Below are positions 8,705 to 16,960 of a DNA stretch of 64,000 nt, piece after piece (position 1 is the first letter of the stretch; every line of letters begins with the position of its first letter). The stretch comes from Sandaracinaceae bacterium (GTDB taxonomy: Bacteria > Myxococcota_A > Polyangia > Polyangiales > Sandaracinaceae), in contig JAHBWG010000007.1 in the NCBI GenBank assembly GCA_019637095.1, positions 102,853 through 166,852 on the forward strand, read 5' to 3'. The notes beneath the pieces were generated by a model. That model saw nothing but the letters and a program-made list of their open reading frames with translations, ran no database searches and was not told the origin of the DNA. The position numbers were made by a program, and so were the translations under genes.

Positions 8705-9640
8705 TCACGTGATCTTCGGCGCCCCGCCGAGCTCTCTCGCGAGCTCGATCGAGCGCTGCCACAGGCGCTCGGCGAGGGCCTCGTCGCGGCCGAGCGAGCT
8801 CGAGCGCGCGACGTTCACGTCGGCGAAGTACTCGCCGGTCACGCCGTCGAGCGACGGGTGCGCCGCGACGTAGCACTGCGTGGCCGCGCCCTCGTGGACG
8901 TCCTTCATGAACGCCCAGCTCACGAGCGCGCTGCCGAAGCGCAGCACGCCCATGTGCCGCCCGAGGTTGGTCGCGATCACGCCCGGGTGCACGGCGTTGG
9001 CGGTGCGCTCGCCGTCGAGGCGCTTCGCGAGCGCGCGCGCGAACAGGAGGTTCGCGAGCTTGCTCTGCCCGTACGCCGCCCACGGCGTGTAGCCGCGCTC
9101 GTAGGCGAGGTCGTCGAAGCGGATGCCCTCGGGCGGCGCCATCGTGTGCGCGCTGCTCGACAGCATCACTACGCGGCCCGCCGGCGTGAGCCGATCGGCG
9201 AGGCCGGTGACGAGCAGGAAGTGGCCGACGTGGTTGGTGAAGAGCTGGAGCTCGACGCCATGTCGCGTCTCGCGCTTGGGCAGCGCCATGATGCCGGCGT
9301 TGCAGAGGAGCACGTCGATCGGCCCGAGGCGCCGCGCGCGCTCGACGCACGCGAGGACCGACTCGGGCTCGGAGAGCTCGCACGCGAGCGGCTCGTGACC
9401 TTCGCCCGCGAGCCCCGCGAGCGCGTCGCGCGCCTTGGCCTCGGTGCGCGCGGCGCCGAGGATCGTGGCGCCGCGCAGCGCGAGGACGCGCGCGCTCTCG
9501 AGGCCGAGCCCCGAATTGACGCCGGTGACGAGGACGCGGCGAGCCGACAGGTCGAGCCCGGCCGTCACCTCCTCCGCCGTGGAGCCGAAGCCGAACCCGC
9601 TCGGACCACCCCGCCCCCTGACCATCCCTGCGAGAGACAT
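8705..9640 (-). CDS. Short-chain dehydrogenase/reductase (WWOX/retinol dehydrogenase-like)
   Basis: This is a 311-residue NAD(P)-dependent oxidoreductase. The Rossmann motif is VTGVNSGLGLESA, the structural motif is LLCNAGIMA, the catalytic Ser lies in VVMLSSSAH, and the active-site pair is YGQSK. The order and length fit the classical/extended SDR group annotated as retinol dehydrogenase or WW-domain oxidoreductase homologues, acting on unknown hydroxy or carbonyl compounds. I chose the ATG at 9640 (MSLAGMVRGRGG) because agaagg lies at ribosome-binding distance, rather than the longer frame to 9685. The 3' end is duplicated as a degraded relic at 4309-4400. Transcription converges with the kinase gene; the 167 bases between them hold no recognisable gene. 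Confidence 0.9.
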   Translation of the reverse strand: MSLAGMVRGRGGPSGFGFGSTAEEVTAGLDLSARRVLVTGVNSGLGLESARVLALRGATILGAARTEAKARDALAGLAGEGHEPLACELSEPESVLACVERARRLGPIDVLLCNAGIMALPKRETRHGVELQLFTNHVGHFLLVTGLADRLTPAGRVVMLSSSAHTMAPPEGIRFDDLAYERGYTPWAAYGQSKLANLLFARALAKRLDGERTANAVHPGVIATNLGRHMGVLRFGSALVSWAFMKDVHEGAATQCYVAAHPSLDGVTGEYFADVNVARSSSLGRDEALAERLWQRSIELARELGGAPKIT

Positions 9641-9710
9641 CGCGGGACCTTCTGGGTCCCGTCCGCCCTGCGCGCAACCCGTCATGCGCGCAACGCGATG
9701 GGGTCGAAGG

Positions 9711-10769
9711 CTATCTCGACATCGGCCAGACGGAGTCGTCGGCCAGCCGCTCGGGGATCCGCACCCCGTAGTGCTCCTCGATCGGCGCGAGGTGCTGCGG
9801 GGCCGCCTCCCACACCGCGCGCAGCGCGCCGCGGCAGACGTCGACCGCCGCCCTCGGCATCGGCCCGAGCGGGCGGCGGCAGTAGCTCCCGATCATCCCG
9901 AGGCCCGCCATCATCGCCTTGAGCGGCACCGGGTTGCGGAACTTGTCCTCGACGCGCAGCGCGCGCCCGTCGGGCAGCGTCCGCGTCCCGTGCGCGCGCA
10001 CCCCGACGATCTTCAACAGCGGCCCGATCTCGCTCGCGATGCGCCCCGCCTCGCCGACGTCACCGCTCGCGCGCGCCTCGACCATGTCGACGAGCGCGCG
10101 GGGCACGAGGTTCGCCATCACGCTGATCACGCCGGACGCCTGGATCGCCGGGTCGTTCATCATCGGCAGCGTGAGGTCGTCGTCTCCGCTCAGGATCGCG
10201 AGGCTCGAGCCGCACAGCTCGCGGTCGTAGCGCATGCGATCGAGATCGCCGGTCGCCTGCTTGACCGCCGGGACGCGCGCGCGGTCCGTGAGGTGCAGGA
10301 TCGCGAGGTCCTCCGCGCCGAGCGCGCAGCCGGAGCGCGCGGGGATGACGTACGGGACGATCGGGATCTCGGGGACCGCCTTGAGCACGCGCTCGTAGTA
10401 CTCGGTGCGCAGCTCGAGGCTGCTCGGGCCGTTGTAGTAGCAGTCGACGAGGAGCGCCGCGCTCGCGCCGAGACGGCGCGCGTCGTCGGTCCCGCGGATC
10501 GCCTCCTGCGTGTTGTTGCTGCCGGTGCCAGCGAGGACGCCACCGGCGTCGCCGACCACGCGGACGGCGCGCGAGACGAGCGTGTCGTGCTCCTCCCAGC
10601 TCAGCGTCGGCGACTCCCCGGTCGTGCCGCACGGGACCACGCCCGCGACGCCCCCGGCGAGCGCGAAGCGGACGAGCCGATCGTAGGCCGCGAGGTCGAG
10701 CGTGCCGTCGTCGGTGAAGGGGGTCGCGAGGGCGGGCCACACCCCGCGGGGCGAGAAGGCGCTGGGCAT
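9711..10769 (-). CDS. DapA-family (dihydrodipicolinate synthase/N-acetylneuraminate lyase) aldolase
   Basis: This is a 352-residue class I aldolase-type TIM barrel. It shows the pyruvate-carboxylate-binding GTTGES motif, a VPYVIPARSG segment in place of the usual YNVPxRTG that carries the Tyr, and the Schiff-base Lys in VPAVKQATGD. It is about 60 residues longer than true DapA, and the terminal part with EEHYGVRIP is not typical, so another keto-acid substrate is likely and lysine biosynthesis is not claimed. The start at 10769 (MPSAFSPRGVWPAL) matches the family N-terminus. It has TAGCGT and eight bases before it. The gene is divergent from the NTPase with about 80 bases between start codons. 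Confidence 0.85.
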   Translation of the reverse strand: MPSAFSPRGVWPALATPFTDDGTLDLAAYDRLVRFALAGGVAGVVPCGTTGESPTLSWEEHDTLVSRAVRVVGDAGGVLAGTGSNNTQEAIRGTDDARRLGASAALLVDCYYNGPSSLELRTEYYERVLKAVPEIPIVPYVIPARSGCALGAEDLAILHLTDRARVPAVKQATGDLDRMRYDRELCGSSLAILSGDDDLTLPMMNDPAIQASGVISVMANLVPRALVDMVEARASGDVGEAGRIASEIGPLLKIVGVRAHGTRTLPDGRALRVEDKFRNPVPLKAMMAGLGMIGSYCRRPLGPMPRAAVDVCRGALRAVWEAAPQHLAPIEEHYGVRIPERLADDSVWPMSR

Positions 10770-10848
10770 CGCGGTGAACGCTAACACCGCCGCGCCCCGC
10801 GCACCCGATCGCGCGTGCGCGCCGGCCCGGCGCGGGTACCCTACCGCG
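10770..10848. promoter_or_regulatory. Divergent promoter region with two start-adjacent -10-like boxes
   Basis: Rightward, TACCCT at 10837-10842 stands six bases before the ATG of the NTPase at 10849. Leftward, TAGCGT stands eight bases before the ATG of the aldolase at 10769. Neither has a clear -35 or a ribosome-binding site. Both genes could be transcribed as leaderless messages from this short interval. Confidence 0.4.
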
Positions 10849-11448
10849 ATGCCGAGACCTCGTTGTCGCGTGGCCGTGACCGGCGGCCCTGGTGGAGGGA
10901 AGAGCACCGCCGTCGATCTGTTCCGCCGCGAGCTCGGCGAGGAGGTGGTCGTCGTGCCCGAGTCGGCGACGATGCTCTTCTCGGGCGGCTTCCCGCGCAC
11001 CGAGGAGCCCGAGGCGCGCTGCTACGCGCAGCGCGCGATCTTCCACGTGCAGCGCAACCTCGAGGACCTCTACCGCAGCAAGTACCCCGGCCGCGCGCTC
11101 ATCTGCGATCGCGGCACGGTCGACGGCGCCGCGTACTGGCCGCGCGACGGCGACTACTTCATGGCGATGGGCACGACGCACGAGGCGGAGCTCGCGCGCT
11201 ACGACGCGGTGATCTTCTTCGAGAGCGCGGCGGTCGGCGGGATGAGCATCGAGGGCGGCAACCCGACGCGCATCGAGTCCGACCTGCAGGCCGTCCAGCT
11301 CGACCGCGCGCTGCGCGAGCTGTGGAAGGACCACGCGCACTTCGTGATGGTCCCGCACCAGGCGTCGTTCTTCGAGAAGCTCCGCGTCGGCTTCGAAGCC
11401 ATGCGCGAGATCGTGCGCGCCCACCGCGCGAACGGCGGCGGGGGTTGA
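10849..11448 (+). CDS. P-loop NTPase, AAA_28/NadR-kinase-like
   Basis: This is a 199-residue cytoplasmic P-loop protein. Walker A is GGPGGGKST near the N-terminus; a PESATMLFSGGFP segment and CDRGTVDGAAYW (Asp-Arg of the nucleoside/nucleotide kinase type) follow. The order fits the AAA_28 family, whose closest characterised relatives are the ribosylnicotinamide kinase domain of NadR and thiamine-triphosphatase-linked ATPases. A small-molecule kinase role is plausible but unproven. The start ATG at 10849 gives MPRPRCRVAVTGGPGGG, with the P-loop at the expected distance. It converges with the pssA-like gene with nine bases between stops. Confidence 0.8.
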   Translation: MPRPRCRVAVTGGPGGGKSTAVDLFRRELGEEVVVVPESATMLFSGGFPRTEEPEARCYAQRAIFHVQRNLEDLYRSKYPGRALICDRGTVDGAAYWPRDGDYFMAMGTTHEAELARYDAVIFFESAAVGGMSIEGGNPTRIESDLQAVQLDRALRELWKDHAHFVMVPHQASFFEKLRVGFEAMREIVRAHRANGGGG

Positions 11449-11457
11449 GCTTCCGCG

Positions 11458-12105
11458 TCAGGGCTTCGGGATCTTGAGCGTCGCGCTGACCATCGCGGTG
11501 CCGCTCGCCGCGTAGAGGAGCACGAGCGGGTGCAGCGCGACTGGGCCGAGGCGGACCTCGCCGAGCCAGAGCGCGTCGCCGACCGCGTCCATCGCGAACG
11601 CCACGGCGAGCAGGAGCACGAGCCCGACGCTGGTCGGGATCGGCGTCCCCTCGAAGTGGCTCACCTTGCCCGCGTCGGTCATCAGCGCCTCGGCGGTGAC
11701 GTTGAAGCGCGCGAGGCGGCTGATGCCGCAGCCGACGAAGTAGATCAGCACGAGCCCGTCCGCGAGCCCGCGCATCCCGAGGGCGAAGGCGATCGCCGCC
11801 GGGGCCACGCCGAACGAGACGATGTCGGCGAGCGAGTCGAGGTCGGCGCCGTAGGGCGAGCTGCGGCGCCGCCAGCGGGCCACCGTGCCGTCGAGCACGT
11901 CGAACACGAGCGCGAGCGGGAGCAGCCCGATCGCCGCCCACATCGCGGCGCGCTCGCCGCTCGCCACGTAGGCCATCGAGAGGAGCACGGAGCCCATCCC
12001 CGCCGCGCCGTTCGCGAGCGTGATCGCGTCGGCGAGCGAGAGCTCGCGCAAGAGCGAGAGGCGGCGGGGCCGCGGGGCGGCGGGCTCGGGCGGAGGCGCG
12101 GACAA
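11458..12105 (-). CDS. pssA: CDP-diacylglycerol--serine O-phosphatidyltransferase (PssA-like)
   Basis: This is a 215-residue membrane enzyme with about six hydrophobic helices. It carries the full CDP-alcohol phosphotransferase signature, seen as DGTVARWRRRSS followed by GADLDSLAD, which binds CDP-diacylglycerol and the divalent metals. The sequence around it (LADAITLANGAAGMGSV, SFGVAPAAIAF) is that of bacterial type II phosphatidylserine synthases, which make phosphatidylserine from CDP-diacylglycerol and L-serine in the inner membrane. The only available start in frame is TTG at 12105, giving a Pro-rich cytoplasmic N-terminus. A related archaetidylserine synthase or another CDP-alcohol phosphotransferase is possible. 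Confidence 0.85.
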   Translation of the reverse strand: MSAPPPEPAAPRPRRLSLLRELSLADAITLANGAAGMGSVLLSMAYVASGERAAMWAAIGLLPLALVFDVLDGTVARWRRRSSPYGADLDSLADIVSFGVAPAAIAFALGMRGLADGLVLIYFVGCGISRLARFNVTAEALMTDAGKVSHFEGTPIPTSVGLVLLLAVAFAMDAVGDALWLGEVRLGPVALHPLVLLYAASGTAMVSATLKIPKP

Positions 12106-12253
12106 GGCTCGATCGGGGGCGCGGCGGGGGTCGCGCCACGACCGCGCTCATCATCGTGCGATCGCTCGCGGAACGCCAGCGCCGAGGGGCGCCGGCGACG
12201 CGGGGCTTTACGCGGGGCCGGCGGATCCCGAGACTCTCGCGCGGAGGCGAGCG

Positions 12254-15169
12254 ATGAGCGAGCACGAGGTGAAGATCGCGCGCGGGCTCGACGCGCTGCC
12301 CGAGGCGCTCGGGAGCGCGCGCCGGGTGCTGGTGATCACGGGCCCGTCGCGGCGGTTCGTGGAGCGGCTGCCGCTCGAAGACCGCGAGGTCGAGGTGTTC
12401 GACGCCGCGCGCGTGCACGTCCCGCGCGAGGTGCTCGACGCGGCGAGCGCGGCGCTGGCGCGGTTCGGGGCCGACGCGATCGTGGCCCTCGGAGGCGGCG
12501 CGGCGATCGGGCTCGGCAAGGCGCTCTGCTTGGTCCACGCGGGGCTCCGCTTCGTCGCGATCCCGACGACCTACTCCGGCTCGGAGATGACGAGCATCCA
12601 CGGCGTCACCGACGGCGGCGACAAGCGCACGGGCCGCGACCCGCGCGCGCGGCCTCACGCGGTGATCCACGAGCCGGCGCTCTTCACCGAGATGCCGCGG
12701 GCGCTCACGGTGACGAGCCTGCTCAACGCGCTCGCGCACCCGATCGGCGCGCTCGAGGGCGGGCTCGACGAGGGCGCGGAGCGCGCGGCGCTCGGCGCGA
12801 TCCGCGATCTGTCGTGGGCGCTCGACCAGCTCCTCGAGTCGGCCTCGTCGGCCGACGGGCTCGAGAGCGCCCTGCGCGGCGCGGCGCGCGCGGGCGAGAT
12901 CATCGAGCGCGGCGGGCTCGGCGTGCACCACGCGGTCGCGCACCTGCTCGGCGGGCGCTTCGATCTCGACCACGCGGGGGTGCACGCCGTCTTGCTCCCC
13001 CACACCGCGCGGCGCCTCGCGGACGAAGAGCCCGCGCTCTACGCGCGGATCGCCGACGCGGCCGGGGCGAGCGACCTGCCGGCCAGGCTCTACGACGCGC
13101 TGACGCGCGCGGGCACCGCCCGATCGCTCGTGGAGCTCGGCGTCGCGCACGAGGCGTTCGAGGCGCTCGCCGCGGAGGACCCGCGCGCGGCGCTCGGCTG
13201 GGTCGACGACGCGCGGCTCGGCCGGCGCCCGACCGTGCGCTCGCGCGCGCTGGACGCCGGCGCCCGGCCGTGGACGCTCGCGCTCGGCCCGCCGCCGCGC
13301 GAAGCCTCGCGCGTGATCGTCGCGTTGCACGGCCGCGGCGCGAACGCGGGCCGCTTCGCGAAGGACGTGCTCGATCTGAGCGGGCGCGATCCGTCGATCG
13401 CCATCGTCGCGCCGCAGGCGCCGCGCTGCGCGTGGTTCGAGGGGAGCTTCCGCGCGCCCGAGTCGGGGCTCGAGGCCTCGCTCGACGCGGTGCGCGCGAC
13501 GCTCGACGCCCTCCTCGCCGAGGGCGTCGCGCCCGAGCGCACGTCCCTCGTCGGCTTCTCGCAGGGCGCGTGCCTCGCGATCGAGTGCGTCGCGCGCGCG
13601 GAGCGGCGCCTCGGCGGGCTCGTCGCGATCGCGGGCGGCCGGATCGGCGCGACGCCCGCGCCGATCGCGCGCGAGCTCGCCGGCCTGCCCGTCGTGCTCG
13701 GCGCGGCCGAGGGCGACTCCTGGGTGCGCCCGGACGAGGTCGAGGCGGCCGCGAGCGCGCTGCGCGCCGCGGGCGCGCGCGTCACGGTGATCGCCGAGCC
13801 TGGCGACGCGCACGTGATCACGCTGCGCCAGCGCGTGGCGGCGCACGCGCTGATCACGGGGCGCGACCCGCGCGAGGGCCTGTTCGGCCTCCACGCGCCC
13901 CACCAGAGCGAGGCGCTCGAGGGCGCGCTCCCGCGCCACCAGAACACCCCCCGCAAGACGACGTACGGGCTCTACCCAGAGCTCGTCAGCGGCACCGGCT
14001 TCATGGCCGACCGGCACCACAACCGCCGCGTCTGGCTCTACCGGATCCGGCCCTCCGCCTCGCACACCCCCTTCGAGCCGCTCGCGCACGCCACGTTCCG
14101 CGCGGACTGGACGCCCGGCGAGGTCGACCCGAACCTCGCGGGCTGGGCCGCGCTCCCCGCGCCCGAGGCGCCCACCGACTTCGTCGACGGCGTCGCGACG
14201 CTCGGCGGCCAGGGCAGCCCTGCGCTGCGCCGCGGCTTCGCGATCCATCTCTACGCGGCCAACCGCAGCATGGAGCGGCGCGCGTTCTACGACGCCGACG
14301 GCGACCTCCTGATCATCCCGCAAGAAGGCTCGCTGACTCTCCAGACGGAGCTCGGCGTCCTCGACGTCGGCCCGGGCCAGATCGCGCTCGTGCCGCGCGG
14401 GCTGAAGCTCGCCGTCCACCTCGCGGGCGGCTTCGCGCGCGGCTGGATCGGCGAGGCGTACGGCCGCAGCTTCGAGCTCCCCGCGCGCGGCGTCGTCGGC
14501 AGCAACGGCACGAGCGACCCGCGACACTTCCGCGCGCCGCGCGCGTGGTTCGAGGACCGCGTCGTCCCCGGCTACCGGCTGACCGCCAAGCTCGGCAACG
14601 CGCTCCACGACGCGCGCCTCGACCACTCGCCGTTCGACGTGGTCGCCTGGCACGGCGAGCACGCGCCGTACGTCTACGAGCTCGCCGACTTCTCGCCGGT
14701 CGGCAACACGCGCTTCGATCACCCCGACCCGTCCGTCCACGTCGTGATCGGCGCGCCGATGGACGAGGCCGGCGCCGACACGCTCGACTTCGTGTTCTTC
14801 CCGCCGCGCTGGGATCCGACCGAGCACACCTTCCGCCCGCCGTTCTTCCACCGCAACGCGGTCACCGAGCTGAACGGGATCATCGCCGACCCGAGCCTGC
14901 GCGCCGGCGGCCCGTTCGCGCCCGGGGTCACGTTCCTGACGCCGTCGATGACCGCGCACGGCGTCCTCGCGCGGGCGGTCGAGAGCCAGCTGCGCAAGCC
15001 CGACGCGGTGGCGGATCGACCGGCGCGCATCCCGGACGCGTCCGCCTGGTTCCAGCTCGAGACGATGCTCCCGCTCTCGCTCACGCCGTGGGCGCGCGCC
15101 GCCGCGCACCGGATCGGCGAGTGGCCGCACGTCTGGGGCGCGTACCGCGAGCGGTTCGAGGCGCCCTGA
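12254..15169 (+). CDS. Trifunctional fusion: maleylacetate reductase - carboxylesterase/MhqD-like hydrolase - homogentisate dioxygenase-like
   Basis: This is a single uninterrupted 971-residue frame with three enzymes. Residues 1-335 are an iron-ADH-fold maleylacetate reductase: ALGGGAAIGLGKAL, PTTYSGSEMT, NALAHP (His162), HHAVAHLLGG and DHAGVHAVLLPH. Residues 345-545 are a phospholipase/carboxylesterase hydrolase (MhqD/YpfH type) with HGRGANAG, GFSQG (Ser436), Asp488 and His520. Residues 555-971 are a homogentisate 1,2-dioxygenase fold. His866, Glu872 and His902 have the same spacing as the iron ligands His335, Glu341 and His371 of human HGD, and His823 falls exactly where catalytic His292 should be. 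The predicted role is cleavage of a hydroquinone- or homogentisate-like ring and reduction of maleylacetate towards 3-oxoadipate; the order of steps is inference. The ATG at 12254 has ggagg seven bases upstream. It is much longer than any single family member. Confidence 0.88.
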   Translation: MSEHEVKIARGLDALPEALGSARRVLVITGPSRRFVERLPLEDREVEVFDAARVHVPREVLDAASAALARFGADAIVALGGGAAIGLGKALCLVHAGLRFVAIPTTYSGSEMTSIHGVTDGGDKRTGRDPRARPHAVIHEPALFTEMPRALTVTSLLNALAHPIGALEGGLDEGAERAALGAIRDLSWALDQLLESASSADGLESALRGAARAGEIIERGGLGVHHAVAHLLGGRFDLDHAGVHAVLLPHTARRLADEEPALYARIADAAGASDLPARLYDALTRAGTARSLVELGVAHEAFEALAAEDPRAALGWVDDARLGRRPTVRSRALDAGARPWTLALGPPPREASRVIVALHGRGANAGRFAKDVLDLSGRDPSIAIVAPQAPRCAWFEGSFRAPESGLEASLDAVRATLDALLAEGVAPERTSLVGFSQGACLAIECVARAERRLGGLVAIAGGRIGATPAPIARELAGLPVVLGAAEGDSWVRPDEVEAAASALRAAGARVTVIAEPGDAHVITLRQRVAAHALITGRDPREGLFGLHAPHQSEALEGALPRHQNTPRKTTYGLYPELVSGTGFMADRHHNRRVWLYRIRPSASHTPFEPLAHATFRADWTPGEVDPNLAGWAALPAPEAPTDFVDGVATLGGQGSPALRRGFAIHLYAANRSMERRAFYDADGDLLIIPQEGSLTLQTELGVLDVGPGQIALVPRGLKLAVHLAGGFARGWIGEAYGRSFELPARGVVGSNGTSDPRHFRAPRAWFEDRVVPGYRLTAKLGNALHDARLDHSPFDVVAWHGEHAPYVYELADFSPVGNTRFDHPDPSVHVVIGAPMDEAGADTLDFVFFPPRWDPTEHTFRPPFFHRNAVTELNGIIADPSLRAGGPFAPGVTFLTPSMTAHGVLARAVESQLRKPDAVADRPARIPDASAWFQLETMLPLSLTPWARAAAHRIGEWPHVWGAYRERFEAP

Positions 15170-15257
15170 CGCGCCGGCGTGGCGCACGTGGCACAGCGCG
15201 TCGCCCAGGCTCGGCGCCGCAGCGCGAAGGGTACGGGGCTTGCTGTGGCCCGCCGGC

Positions 15258-15881
15258 ATGCGGACTCTGCGGTGGCTCTTCATCCTCACCTCCCTCGGCT
15301 GCGCCTCGACCGGTCCCGGCACGCGCTCGATCGATCGGACCGGGTTCGACCTCGCCGCGTGCGCGCCAGCGAGCGCGCGCCTCTTCGACGCGCTGACGCC
15401 CGCGACGCCCGTCGACTACCTCGAGTGGCGCTCGCACCTCGGCGGCGAGGCCGCGCGCGGGACGCGGTGCGAGGGCGCGAGCGACGCGATGGCGTGCGAG
15501 GACGCGGTCGCGAGCCTCACCGCGCCCGTCGACGCGTGGGCGGCGATGACGTCGGGGGGCGCGCCCGCGCCGCTCACGTACCTCGTCTTCACGCGCGGCG
15601 ACGAGGTCGGCGCGGTCGGTCGAGACGGCCTCGGCGCGCTGCTCGCGCCGCTCGACGCCGCCGACGCCGCGTTCATCGCGCAGGCCGCGACGCAGGGCAC
15701 CGTCCCGTGCGGCGAGGGCCGCGTGCGCGCGGTCCCGGGCGGCCACGAGGTCATCGTCAGCCGGACCCAGACCTGCGGCGGCCAACGAGACGAGCTGCTG
15801 GTGATGGTCGGCGAGGACGGCGCGGCGACCGTCCTCGAGATCGTGGTCGTCGTCGAAGGCGAAGCGATGATCTGCCCCTGA
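15258..15881 (+). CDS. Small lipoprotein of unknown function
   Basis: This is a 207-residue predicted lipoprotein. The signal peptide MRTLRWLFILTSLGCAST has the lipobox LGC. The mature part has four further Cys (AACAP, TRCEG, MACED, VPCGE) and a beta-rich end. I recognise no family. The ATG at 15258 is preferred over one at 15240 because it directly begins the signal peptide. It follows the fusion enzyme by 88 bases on the same strand, so cotranscription is possible. Confidence 0.65.
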   Translation: MRTLRWLFILTSLGCASTGPGTRSIDRTGFDLAACAPASARLFDALTPATPVDYLEWRSHLGGEAARGTRCEGASDAMACEDAVASLTAPVDAWAAMTSGGAPAPLTYLVFTRGDEVGAVGRDGLGALLAPLDAADAAFIAQAATQGTVPCGEGRVRAVPGGHEVIVSRTQTCGGQRDELLVMVGEDGAATVLEIVVVVEGEAMICP

Positions 15882-15977
15882 GGCGCGCGCCGTCGTTTTT
15901 CGAGATGCCTTAACAGTCTCTTCAGAAGGGGTGTGTCTCTTCTCTCCGAACCCGGAACGAAACAAGGAGACCCCCCG
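15882..15977 (+). promoter_or_regulatory. AT-richer promoter region and ribosome-binding site
   Basis: This 96-base gap contains a run of T, cttaacag and ttcag, much richer in A/T than its surroundings. A strong Shine-Dalgarno aaggaga at 15964-15970 lies eight bases before the ATG at 15978. It is likely the promoter and leader of the repeat protein; I cannot assign -35 and -10 with confidence. Confidence 0.4.
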
Positions 15978-16839
15978 ATGCCCGCCACGTTCATCCAGCA
16001 GCTCGTCGCCTTCGGTGTCGCCGCCCTCGGTGCGATCGGAATCGACGTCGGTTCGACCCCCGCGGAGCTCGCCTTCGCCGGCAGCGCCCCCGAGGTGGTC
16101 ACCATCGACGAGGAGGCCGCCGCCGCCTCGCGGATCGACCCCGCGCTCCTGAACAACCCCACGCTGCGGCGCGCGATCGCGTCGGTGGGCCCCGAGCTCG
16201 TCGCCGACCCGGAGGTGCGTAGGGCGATCGAGAGCGGCCGCTTCGACGCCTCGCTGATGAACAACCCCACGGTGTCGCGCGCGATGATGCGGGTCGGCCC
16301 GTCGCTGCTCGCCGACCCGGAGCTCTCCGCCGCCGTGCGCTCCGGCGCGCTCGGGCCGGAGATGCTCTCCGACCCCGCGGTGCTGAGCATCCTGCGCAGC
16401 CTCGACCCGTCGCTCAGCCCCGCGAGCGCCGTCGTGGCCACCTCCTCGCCGACGAGCGCGCCCTTCGTCCCGGTGAGCGCGATCGCCGTCGCCGAGGCGC
16501 CGACCCCCGCGCCCGCCGTCGAGGCGGAGCTCGAGGCCAGCGAGCGCGCCACCCCCGAGGCGCGCGCCCTCGCCCACGCCCGCCGCGACCTGCGCCGCGA
16601 GGCGGTCGCGCAGCACCGCGACGTCCACCGCGCCGCCACCGAGGCCCGCCGCGCCGAGCAATCACGCGCTGGTCGAGGCGCACCGCGCCGAGCGCCGCCC
16701 CGCCGCCGCCTGGCCGCGCGCCGCCCGGTCCCTTTCGCCCGCGCTCGGCGGAGCGCGCCGCTGCCGCCTGCGAGCGCCCGCGGCCCGCGGCGTGATCGGC
16801 GCCGCCCTCGGCATGGCGCAGCACCTCGCCGCGCGCTGA
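15978..16839 (+). pseudogene. Exported repeat protein with an apparent frameshift
   Basis: The first 225 or so residues read MPATFIQQLVAFGVAALG, a hydrophobic N-terminal segment, followed by two copies of a 38-residue repeat (NNPTLRRAIASVGPELVADP and NNPTVSRAMMRVGPSLLADP). The frame then turns into an Arg/Pro-rich sequence unlike a protein. In the +1 frame from about 16660 the text continues naturally as NHALVEAHRAERR and ends GAALGMAQHLAAR-stop at 16839, directly before a strong hairpin. I therefore read this as a gene with a one- or two-base indel near 16655-16660, either real or a sequencing error. In the unshifted frame the product would run to 16964 and overlap the next gene. The function is unknown. 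Confidence 0.6.
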
Positions 16840-16857
16840 CCCGAGCGCCCGTCCCCC

Positions 16858-16892
16858 CGCGGCGGCCGCCCTCTCGAGGGGCGGCCGCCGCG
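16858..16892 (+). terminator. Strong GC hairpin terminator
   Basis: A perfect 13-base inverted repeat (CGCGGCGGCCGCC / GGCGGCCGCCGCG) encloses ctctcgagg, whose inner bases can pair further. It lies 18 bases after the proposed stop at 16839 and before the ArsA-like gene. There is no T-tract, so it may be a GC-type terminator or transcript stabiliser. Confidence 0.6.
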
Positions 16893-16960
16893 CGCGTTCC
16901 GTCGACGATGCGCCGCGGGGCTCGCGCCCGGGTCGAAACGCGGTATGTTCGCCGCTCGCG

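Noticed and set aside
11159..15322. A 1,387-residue minus-strand frame opposite the fusion enzyme
   Set aside because: No motif or start context, and the plus strand has three catalytic domains with correct residues.
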